From Tritrichomonas musculus (taxonomy: Eukaryota; Parabasalia; Tritrichomonadida; Tritrichomonadidae), in contig JAPFFF010000090.1 of assembly GCA_039105265.1 (NCBI GenBank), forward strand, positions 40,563-104,562: a DNA stretch of 64,000 bases. The letters run 5' to 3'. This document shows, piece by piece, positions 52,217 through 63,896 of the stretch. Below the pieces are notes generated by a model. It saw only the letters and a list, made by a program, of their open reading frames with translations, searched no databases and had not been told where the DNA came from. Position 1 is the stretch's first letter. Each line of letters starts with the position of its first letter. Position numbers and translations under genes: made by a program.

Positions 52217-55200
52217 ATAACTGAGATTAAGCTTTAATTTTTACTGATTTTACTTAATTTCGAAATCGTTTATAATTATCTTACAAAAGTGTTTGAGATT
52301 TGTGTTTTATTTAACTCTGTTCACTTGTGAGAAACGTTTGAATAGGAATAATTGATATTGCGATTTAATTTTTACTGATTTTACTTAATTTCGAAATCGT
52401 TTTTAATTATCTTACAAAAGTGTTTGAGATTTGTGTTTTATTTAACTCTGTTCACTTGTGAGAAACGTTTGAATAGGAATAATTGAGATTAAGCTTTAAT
52501 TTTTACTGATTTTACTTAATTTCGAAATCGTTTATAATTATCTTACAAAAGTGTTTGAGATTTATGTTTTATTTAACTCTGTTCACTTGTGAGAAACGTT
52601 TGAATAAGAATAATTGATATTGCGATTTAATCTTTATTGATTTTACTTAATTTCGAAATCGTTTATAATTATCTTACAAAAGTGTTTGAGATTTGTGTTT
52701 TATTTAACTCTGTTCACTTGTGAGAAACGTTTGAATAGGAATAATTGAGATTAAGCTTTAATTTTTACTGATTTTACTTAATTTCGAAATCGTTTATAAT
52801 TATCTTACAAAAGTGTTTGAGATTTGTGTTTTATTTAACTCTGTTCACTTGTGAGAAACGTTTGAATAGGAATAATTGATATTGCGATTTAATTTTTACT
52901 GATTTTACTTAATTTCGAAATCGTTTTTAATTATCTTACAAAAGTGTTTGAGATTTGTGTTTTATTTAACTCTGTTCACTTGTGAGAAACGTTTGAATAA
53001 GAATAATTGATATTGCGATTTAATCTTTATTGATTTTACTTAATTTCGAAATCGTTTTTAATTATCTTACAAAAGTGTTTGAGATTTGTGTTTTATTTAA
53101 CTCTGTTCACTTGTGAGAAACGTTTGAATAAGAATAATTGATATTGCGATTTAATCTTTATTGATTTTACTTAATTTCGAAATCGTTTTTAATTATCTTA
53201 CAAAAGTGTTTGAGATTTGTGTTTTATTTAACTCTGTTCATTTGTGAGAAATGTTAGAATAAGAATAACTGAGATTAAGCTTTAATTTTTACTGATTTTA
53301 CTTAATTTCGAAATCGTTTTTAATTATCTTACAAAAGTGTTTGAGATTTGTGTTTTATTTAACTCTGTTCATTTGTGAGAAACGTTTGAATAAGAATAAC
53401 TGAGATTAAGCTTTAATTTTTACTGATTTTAATTAATTTCGAAATCGTTTATAATTATCTTACAAAAGTGTTTGAGATTTGTGTTTTATTTAACTCTGTT
53501 CACTTGTGAGAAACGTTTGAATAGGAATAATTGATATTGCGATTTAATTTTTACTGATTTTACTTAATTTCGAAATCGTTTTTAATTATCTTACAAAAGT
53601 GTTTGAGATTTGTGTTTTATTTAACTCTGTTCACTTGTGAGAAACGTTTGAATAAGAATAATTGATATTGCGATTTAATCTTTATTGATTTTACTTAATT
53701 TCGAAATCGTTTTTAATTATCTTACAAAAGTGTTTGAGATTTGTGTTTTATTTAACTCTGTTCACTTGTGAGAAATGTTAGATTAAGAATAATTGAGATT
53801 AAACTTTAATTTTTACTGATTTTACTTAATTTCGAAATCGTTTTTAATTATCTTACAAAAGTGTTTGAGATTTGTGTTTTATTTAACTCTGTTCACTTGT
53901 GAGAAACGTTTGAATAGGAATAATTGAGATTAAGCTTTAATTTTTACTGATTTTACTTAATTTCGAAATCGTTTATAATTATCTTACAAAAGTGTTTGAG
54001 ATTTGTGTTTTATTTAACTCTGTTCACTTGTGAGAAACGTTTGAATAGGAATAATTGAGATTAAGCTTTAATTTTTACTGATTTTACTTAATTTCGAAAT
54101 CGTTTATAATTATCTTACAAAAGTGTTTGAGATTTGTGTTTTATTTAACTCTGTTCACTTGTGAGAAACGTTTGAATAGGAATAATTGAGATTAAGCTTT
54201 AATTTTTACTGATTTTACTTAATTTCGAAATCGTTTATAATTATCTTACAAAAGTGTTTGAGATTTATGTTTTATTTAACTCTGTTCACTTGTGAGAAAC
54301 GTTTGAATAAGAATAATTGATATTGCGATTTAATCTTTATTGATTTTACTTAATTTCGAAATCGTTTATAATTATCTTACAAAAGTGTTTGAGATTTGTG
54401 TTTTATTTAACTCTGTTCACTTGTGAGAAACGTTTGAATAGGAATAATTGAGATTAAGCTTTAATTTTTACTGATTTTACTTAATTTCGAAATCGTTTTT
54501 AATTATCTTACAAAAGTGTTTGAGATTTGTGTTTTATTTAACTCTGTTCACTTGTGAGAAACGTTTGAATAGGAATAATTGAGATTAAGCTTTAATTTTT
54601 ACTGATTTTACTTAATTTCGAAATCGTTTATAATTATCTTACAAAAGTGTTTGAGATTTGTGTTTTATTTAACTCTGTTCACTTGTGAGAAACGTTTGAA
54701 TAGGAATAATTGAGATTAAGCTTTAATTTTTACTGATTTTACTTAATTTCGAAATCGTTTATAATTATCTTACAAAAGTGTTTGAGATTTGTGTTTTATT
54801 TAACTCTGTTCACTTGTGAGAAACGTTTGAATAGGAATAATTGAGATTAAGCTTTAATTTTTACTGATTTTACTTAATTTCGAAATCGTTTATAATTATC
54901 TTACAAAAGTGTTTGAGATTTATGTTTTATTTAACTCTGTTCACTTGTGAGAAACGTTTGAATAAGAATAATTGATATTGCGATTTAATCTTTATTGATT
55001 TTACTTAATTTCGAAATCGTTTATAATTATCTTACAAAAGTGTTTGAGATTTGTGTTTTATTTAACTCTGTTCACTTGTGAGAAACGTTTGAATAGGAAT
55101 AATTGAGATTAAGCTTTAATTTTTACTGATTTTACTTAATTTCGAAATCGTTTTTAATTATCTTACAAAAGTGTTTGAGATTTGTGTTTTATTTAACTCT

Positions 55201-57851
55201 GTTCACTTGTGAGAAACGTTTGAATAAGAATAATTGATATTGCGATTTAATCTTTATTGATTTTACTTAATTTCGAAATCGTTTTTAATTATCTTACAAA
55301 AGTGTTTGAGATTTGTGTTTTATTTAACTCTGTTCACTTGTGAGAAACGTTTGAATAGGAATAATTGAGATTAAGCTTTAATTTTTACTGATTTTACTTA
55401 ATTTCGAAATCGTTTATAATTATCTTACAAAAGTGTTTGAGATTTGTGTTTTATTTAACTCTGTTCACTTGTGAGAAACGTTTGAATAGGAATAATTGAG
55501 ATTAAGCTTTAATTTTTACTGATTTTACTTAATTTCGAAATCGTTTATAATTATCTTACAAAAGTGTTTGAGATTTGTGTTTTATTTAACTCTGTTCACT
55601 TGTGAGAAACGTTTGAATAGGAATAATTGAGATTAAGCTTTAATTTTTACTGATTTTACTTAATTTCGAAATCGTTTATAATTATCTTACAAAAGTGTTT
55701 GAGATTTGTGTTTTATTTAACTCTGTTCACTTGTGAGAAACGTTTGAATAGGAATAATTGATATTGCGATTTAATTTTTACTGATTTTACTTAATTTCGA
55801 AATCGTTTTTAATTATCTTACAAAAGTGTTTGAGATTTGTGTTTTATTTAACTCTGTTCACTTGTGAGAAACGTTTGAATAGGAATAATTGATATTGCGA
55901 TTTAATTTTTACTGATTTTACTTAATTTCGAAATCGTTTTTAATTATCTTACAAAAGTGTTTGAGATTTGTGTTTTATTTAACTCTGTTCACTTGTGAGA
56001 AACGTTTGAATAAGAATAATTGATATTGCGATTTAATCTTTATTGATTTTACTTAATTTCGAAATCGTTTATAATTATCTTACAAAAGTGTTTGAGATTT
56101 GTGTTTTATTTAACTCTGTTCACTTGTGAGAAACGTTTGAATAGGAATAATTGAGATTAAGCTTTAATTTTTACTGATTTTACTTAATTTCGAAATCGTT
56201 TATAATTATCTTACAAAAGTGTTTGAGATTTATGTTTTATTTAACTCTGTTCACTTGTGAGAAACGTTTGAATAAGAATAATTGATATTGCGATTTAATC
56301 TTTATTGATTTTACTTAATTTCGAAATCGTTTTTAATTATCTTACAAAAGTGTTTGAGATTTGTGTTTTATTTAACTCTGTTCACTTGTGAGAAACGTTT
56401 GAATAGGAATAATTGAGATTAAGCTTTAATTTTTACTGATTTTACTTAATTTCGAAATCGTTTATAATTATCTTACAAAAGTGTTTGAGATTTGTGTTTT
56501 ATTTAACTCTGTTCACTTGTGAGAAACGTTTGAATAAGAATAATTGATATTGCGATTTAATCTTTATTGATTTTACTTAATTTCGAAATCGTTTTTAATT
56601 ATCTTACAAAAGTGTTTGAGATTTGTGTTTTATTTAACTCTGTTCATTTGTGAGAAATGTTAGAATAAGAATAACTGAGATTAAGCTTTAATTTTTACTG
56701 ATTTTACTTAATTTCGAAATCGTTTTTAATTATCTTACAAAAGTGTTTGAGATTTGTGTTTTATTTAACTCTGTTCATTTGTGAGAAACGTTTGAATAAG
56801 AATAACTGAGATTAAGCTTTAATTTTTACTGATTTTACTTAATTTCGAAATCGTTTATAATTATCTTACAAAAGTGTTTGAGATTTGTGTTTTATTTAAC
56901 TCTGTTCACTTGTGAGAAACGTTTGAATAAGAATAATTGATATTGCGATTTAATCTTTATTGATTTTACTTAATTTCGAAATCGTTTATAATTATCTTAC
57001 AAAAGTGTTTGAGATTTGTGTTTTATTTAACTCTGTTCATTTGTGAGAAATGTTAGAATAAGAATAACTGAGATTAAGCTTTAATTTTTACTGATTTTAC
57101 TTAATTTCGAAATCGTTTTTAATTATCTTACAAAAGTGTTTGAGATTTGTGTTTTATTTAACTCTGTTCATTTGTGAGAAACGTTTGAATAAGAATAACT
57201 GAGATTAAGCTTTAATTTTTACTGATTTTACTTAATTTCGAAATCGTTTATAATTATCTTACAAAAGTGTTTGAGATTTGTGTTTTATTTAACTCTGTTC
57301 ACTTGTGAGAAACGTTTGAATAAGAATAATTGATATTGCGATTTAATCTTTATTGATTTTACTTAATTTCGAAATCGTTTTTAATTATCTTACAAAAGTG
57401 TTTGAGATTTGTGTTTTATTTAACTCTGTTCACTTGTGAGAAACGTTTGAATAGGAATAATTGAGATTAAGCTTTAATTTTTACTGATTTTACTTAATTT
57501 CGAAATCGTTTATAATTATCTTACAAAAGTGTTTGAGATTTATGTTTTATTTAACTCTGTTCACTTGTGAGAAACGTTTGAATAAGAATAATTGATATTG
57601 CGATTTAATTTTTATTGATTTTACTTAATTTCGAAATCGTTTATAATTATCTTACAAAAGTGTTTGAGATTTGTGTTTTATTTAACTCTGTTCACTTGTG
57701 AGAAACGTTTGAATAGGAATAATTGAGATTAAGCGATTTAATTTTTACTGATTTTACTTAATTTCGAAATCGTTTATAATTATCTTACAAAAGTGTTTGA
57801 GATTTGTGTTTTATTTAACTCTGTTCACTTGTGAGAAACGTTTGAATAAGA
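52217..57851. repeat. Large block C3 (43 monomers)
   Basis: This third copy is a mosaic. Monomers 52,217-54,836 match C2 at 45,534-48,153; the stretch 53,789-56,146 matches C1 at 42,259-44,616 and keeps the two monomers that C2 lacks; 55,754-57,587 matches C2 at 48,809-50,642. It ends at the A-to-B hybrid at 57,719. Confidence 0.82.
57719..57851. repeat. A-to-B hybrid monomer, 2 bp long (second)
   Basis: It has the same GAGATTAAGCGATTTAA junction, with the GC at 57,733-57,734, but carries ATTTTTACT, A56 and C108. The different flanking markers suggest either an independent exchange at the same GC or later reshuffling. Confidence 0.9.
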
Positions 57852-58113
57852 ATAATTGATATTGCGATTTAATTTTTACTGATTTTACTTAATTTCGAAA
57901 TCGTTTTTAATTATCTTACAAAAGTGTTTGAGATTTGTGTTTTATTTAACTCTGTTCACTTGTGAGAAACGTTTGAATAAGAATAATTGATATTGCGATT
58001 TAATTTTTATTGATTTTACTTAATTTCGAAATCGTTTTTAATTATCTTACAAAAGTGTTTGAGATTTGTGTTTTATTTAACTCTGTTCATTTGTGAGAAA
58101 TGTTAGAATAAGA

Positions 58114-58242
58114 ATAACTGAGATTGCTTTAATTTTTACTGATTTTACTTAATTTCGAAATCGTTTTTAATTATCTTACAAAAGTGTTTGAGATTTGTGT
58201 TTTATTTAACTCTGTTCATTTGTGAGAAACGTTTGAATAAGA
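58114..58242. repeat. Hybrid or deleted monomer, 2 bp short
   Basis: It reads GAGATTGCTTTAA in 129 bp. It can be read as type A with AA lost, or as type A at position 9 with a B-like TTGC joined to the type A GCTTTAA (GC at 58,126-58,127). The second reading makes it another product of exchange at the GC dinucleotide, like 10,712. Confidence 0.85.
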
Positions 58243-58766
58243 ATAACTGAGATTAAGCTTTAATTTTTACTGATTTTAATTAATTTCGAAATCGTTTATA
58301 ATTATCTTACAAAAGTGTTTGAGATTTGTGTTTTATTTAACTCTGTTCACTTGTGAGAAACGTTTGAATAGGAATAATTGATATTGCGATTTAATTTTTA
58401 CTGATTTTACTTAATTTCGAAATCGTTTATAATTATCTTACAAAAGTGTTTGAGATTTGTGTTTTATTTAACTCTGTTCACTTGTGAGAAACGTTTGAAT
58501 AAGAATAATTGATATTGCGATTTAATTTTTATTGATTTTACTTAATTTCGAAATCGTTTTTAATTATCTTACAAAAGTGTTTGAGATTTGTGTTTTATTT
58601 AACTCTGTTCATTTGTGAGAAATGTTAGAATAAGAATAATTGAGATTAAGCTTTAATTTTTACTGATTTTACTTAATTTCGAAATCGTTTTTAATTATCT
58701 TACAAAAGTGTTTGAGATTTGTGTTTTATTTAACTCTGTTCACTTGTGAGAAACGTTTGAATAAGA

Positions 58767-58915
58767 ATAATTGAGATTAAGCTTTAATTTTTACTGATTT
58801 TACTTAATTTCGAAATCGTTTTTAATTTCGAAATCGTTTTTAATTATCTTACAAAAGTGTTTGAGATTTGTGTTTTATTTAACTCTGTTCACTTGTGAGA
58901 AACGTTTGAATAAGA
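58767..58915. repeat. Monomer with 18-bp internal tandem duplication
   Basis: Positions 43-60 are present twice (extra copy 58,827-58,844), giving a 149-bp monomer and two ATTTCGAAAT palindromes 18 bp apart. TTAAT at 38-42 and at 56-60 provides a 5-bp microhomology at the join, consistent with slippage or misaligned repair. Confidence 0.93.
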
Positions 58916-61900
58916 ATAATTGATATTGCGATTTAATCTTTATTGATTTTACTTAATTTCGAAATCGTTTTTAATTATCTTACAAAAGTGTTTGAGATTT
59001 GTGTTTTATTTAACTCTGTTCATTTGTGAGAAATGTTAGATTAAGAATAATTGAGATTAAGCTTTAATTTTTACTGATTTTACTTAATTTCGAAATCGTT
59101 TTTAATTATCTTACAAAAGTGTTTGAGATTTGTGTTTTATTTAACTCTGTTCACTTGTGAGAAACGTTTGAATAAGAATAACTGAGATTAAGCTTTAATT
59201 TTTACTGATTTTACTTAATTTCGAAATCGTTTATAATTATCTTACAAAAGTGTTTGAGATTTGTGTTTTATTTAACTCTGTTCACTTGTGAGAAACGTTT
59301 GAATAGGAATAATTGAGATTAAGCTTTAATTTTTACTGATTTTACTTAATTTCGAAATCGTTTATAATTATCTTACAAAAGTGTTTGAGATTTATGTTTT
59401 ATTTAACTCTGTTCACTTGTGAGAAACGTTTGAATAAGAATAATTGATATTGCGATTTAATCTTTATTGATTTTACTTAATTTCGAAATCGTTTTTAATT
59501 ATCTTACAAAAGTGTTTGAGATTTGTGTTTTATTTAACTCTGTTCACTTGTGAGAAACGTTTGAATAAGAATAACTGAGATTAAGCTTTAATTTTTACTG
59601 ATTTTACTTAATTTCGAAATCGTTTTTAATTATCTTACAAAAGTGTTTGAGATTTGTGTTTTATTTAACTCTGTTCACTTGTGAGAAACGTTTGAATAGG
59701 AATAATTGAGATTAAGCTTTAATTTTTACTGATTTTACTTAATTTCGAAATCGTTTATAATTATCTTACAAAAGTGTTTGAGATTTGTGTTTTATTTAAC
59801 TCTGTTCACTTGTGAGAAACGTTTGAATAGGAATAATTGAGATTAAGCTTTAATTTTTACTGATTTTACTTAATTTCGAAATCGTTTATAATTATCTTAC
59901 AAAAGTGTTTGAGATTTGTGTTTTATTTAACTCTGTTCACTTGTGAGAAACGTTTGAATAGGAATAATTGAGATTAAGCTTTAATTTTTACTGATTTTAC
60001 TTAATTTCGAAATCGTTTATAATTATCTTACAAAAGTGTTTGAGATTTGTGTTTTATTTAACTCTGTTCACTTGTGAGAAACGTTTGAATAGGAATAATT
60101 GATATTGCGATTTAATTTTTACTGATTTTACTTAATTTCGAAATCGTTTTTAATTATCTTACAAAAGTGTTTGAGATTTGTGTTTTATTTAACTCTGTTC
60201 ACTTGTGAGAAACGTTTGAATAGGAATAATTGATATTGCGATTTAATTTTTACTGATTTTACTTAATTTCGAAATCGTTTTTAATTATCTTACAAAAGTG
60301 TTTGAGATTTGTGTTTTATTTAACTCTGTTCACTTGTGAGAAACGTTTGAATAAGAATAATTGATATTGCGATTTAATCTTTATTGATTTTACTTAATTT
60401 CGAAATCGTTTTTAATTATCTTACAAAAGTGTTTGAGATTTGTGTTTTATTTAACTCTGTTCATTTGTGAGAAATGTTAGAATAAGAATAACTGAGATTA
60501 AGCTTTAATTTTTACTGATTTTACTTAATTTCGAAATCGTTTTTAATTATCTTACAAAAGTGTTTGAGATTTGTGTTTTATTTAACTCTGTTCATTTGTG
60601 AGAAACGTTTGAATAAGAATAATTGAGATTAAGCTTTAATTTTTACTGATTTTACTTAATTTCGAAATCGTTTATAATTATCTTACAAAAGTGTTTGAGA
60701 TTTGTGTTTTATTTAACTCTGTTCACTTGTGAGAAACGTTTGAATAAGAATAATTGATATTGCGATTTAATCTTTATTGATTTTACTTAATTTCGAAATC
60801 GTTTTTAATTATCTTACAAAAGTGTTTGAGATTTGTGTTTTATTTAACTCTGTTCATTTGTGAGAAATGTTAGAATAAGAATAACTGAGATTAAGCTTTA
60901 ATTTTTACTGATTTTACTTAATTTCGAAATCGTTTTTAATTATCTTACAAAAGTGTTTGAGATTTGTGTTTTATTTAACTCTGTTCATTTGTGAGAAACG
61001 TTTGAATAAGAATAACTGAGATTAAGCTTTAATTTTTACTGATTTTACTTAATTTCGAAATCGTTTATAATTATCTTACAAAAGTGTTTGAGATTTGTGT
61101 TTTATTTAACTCTGTTCACTTGTGAGAAACGTTTGAATAAGAATAATTGATATTGCGATTTAATCTTTATTGATTTTACTTAATTTCGAAATCGTTTATA
61201 ATTATCTTACAAAAGTGTTTGAGATTTGTGTTTTATTTAACTCTGTTCATTTGTGAGAAATGTTAGAATAAGAATAACTGAGATTAAGCTTTAATTTTTA
61301 CTGATTTTACTTAATTTCGAAATCGTTTTTAATTATCTTACAAAAGTGTTTGAGATTTGTGTTTTATTTAACTCTGTTCATTTGTGAGAAACGTTTGAAT
61401 AAGAATAACTGAGATTAAGCTTTAATTTTTACTGATTTTACTTAATTTCGAAATCGTTTATAATTATCTTACAAAAGTGTTTGAGATTTGTGTTTTATTT
61501 AACTCTGTTCACTTGTGAGAAACGTTTGAATAGGAATAATTGATATTGCGATTTAATTTTTACTGATTTTACTTAATTTCGAAATCGTTTTTAATTATCT
61601 TACAAAAGTGTTTGAGATTTGTGTTTTATTTAACTCTGTTCACTTGTGAGAAACGTTTGAATAGGAATAATTGAGATTAAGCTTTAATTTTTACTGATTT
61701 TACTTAATTTCGAAATCGTTTATAATTATCTTACAAAAGTGTTTGAGATTTATGTTTTATTTAACTCTGTTCACTTGTGAGAAACGTTTGAATAAGAATA
61801 ATTGATATTGCGATTTAATCTTTATTGATTTTACTTAATTTCGAAATCGTTTATAATTATCTTACAAAAGTGTTTGAGATTTGTGTTTTATTTAACTCTG

Positions 61901-63896
61901 TTCACTTGTGAGAAACGTTTGAATAGGAATAATTGAGATTAAGCTTTAATTTTTACTGATTTTACTTAATTTCGAAATCGTTTATAATTATCTTACAAAA
62001 GTGTTTGAGATTTGTGTTTTATTTAACTCTGTTCACTTGTGAGAAACGTTTGAATAGGAATAATTGATATTGCGATTTAAATTTTTACTGATTTTACTTA
62101 ATTTCGAAATCGTTTTTAATTATCTTACAAAAGTGTTTGAGATTTGTGTTTTATTTAACTCTGTTCACTTGTGAGAAACGTTTGAATAAGAATAATTGAT
62201 ATTGCGATTTAATCTTTATTGATTTTACTTAATTTCGAAATCGTTTTTAATTATCTTACAAAAGTGTTTGAGATTTGTGTTTTATTTAACTCTGTTCACT
62301 TGTGAGAAACGTTTGAATAAGAATAATTGATATTGCGATTTAATCTTTATTGATTTTACTTAATTTCGAAATCGTTTTTAATTATCTTACAAAAGTGTTT
62401 GAGATTTGTGTTTTTATTAAACTCTGTTCATTTGTGAGAAATGTTAGAATAAGAATAACTGAGATTAAGCTTTAATTTTTACTGATTTTACTTAATTTCG
62501 AAATCGTTTTTAATTATCTTACAAAAGTGTTTGAGATTTGTGTTTTATTTAACTCTGTTCATTTGTGAGAAACGTTTGAATAAGAATAACTGAGATTAAG
62601 CTTTAATTTTTACTGATTTTAATTAATTTCGAAATCGTTTATAATTATCTTACAAAAGTGTTTGAGATTTGTGTTTTATTTAACTCTGTTCACTTGTGAG
62701 AAACGTTTGAATAGGAATAATTGATATTGCGATTTAATTTTTACTGATTTTACTTAATTTCGAAATCGTTTATAATTATCTTACAAAAGTGTTTGAGATT
62801 TGTGTTTTATTTAACTCTGTTCATTTGTGAGAAATGTTAGAATAAGAATAACTGAGATTAAGCTTTAATTTTTACTGATTTTACTTAATTTCGAAATCGT
62901 TTTTAATTATCTTACAAAAGTGTTTGAGATTTGTGTTTTATTTAACTCTGTTCATTTGTGAGAAACGTTTGAATAAGAATAACTGAGATTAAGCTTTAAT
63001 TTTTACTGATTTTACTTAATTTCGAAATCGTTTATAATTATCTTACAAAAGTGTTTGAGATTTGTGTTTTATTTAACTCTGTTCACTTGTGAGAAACGTT
63101 TGAATAGGAATAATTGATATTGCGATTTAATTTTTACTGATTTTACTTAATTTCGAAATCGTTTTTAATTATCTTACAAAAGTGTTTGAGATTTGTGTTT
63201 TATTTAACTCTGTTCACTTGTGAGAAACGTTTGAATAGGAATAATTGAGATTAAGCTTTAATTTTTACTGATTTTACTTAATTTCGAAATCGTTTATAAT
63301 TATCTTACAAAAGTGTTTGAGATTTATGTTTTATTTAACTCTGTTCACTTGTGAGAAACGTTTGAATAAGAATAATTGATATTGCGATTTAATCTTTATT
63401 GATTTTACTTAATTTCGAAATCGTTTATAATTATCTTACAAAAGTGTTTGAGATTTGTGTTTTATTTAACTCTGTTCACTTGTGAGAAACGTTTGAATAG
63501 GAATAATTGATATTGCGATTTAATTTTTACTGATTTTACTTAATTTCGAAATCGTTTATAATTATCTTACAAAAGTGTTTGAGATTTGTGTTTTATTTAA
63601 CTCTGTTCATTTGTGAGAAATGTTAGAATAAGAATAACTGAGATTAAGCTTTAATTTTTACTGATTTTACTTAATTTCGAAATCGTTTATAATTATCTTA
63701 CAAAAGTGTTTGAGATTTGTGTTTTATTTAACTCTGTTTCATTTGTGAGAAATGTTAGAATAAGAATAACTGAGATTAAGCTTTAATTTTTACTGATTTT
63801 ACTTAATTTCGAAATCGTTTTTAATTATCTTACAAAAGTGTTTGAGATTTGTGTTTTATTTAACTCTGTTCATTTGTGAGAAACGTTTGAATAAGA

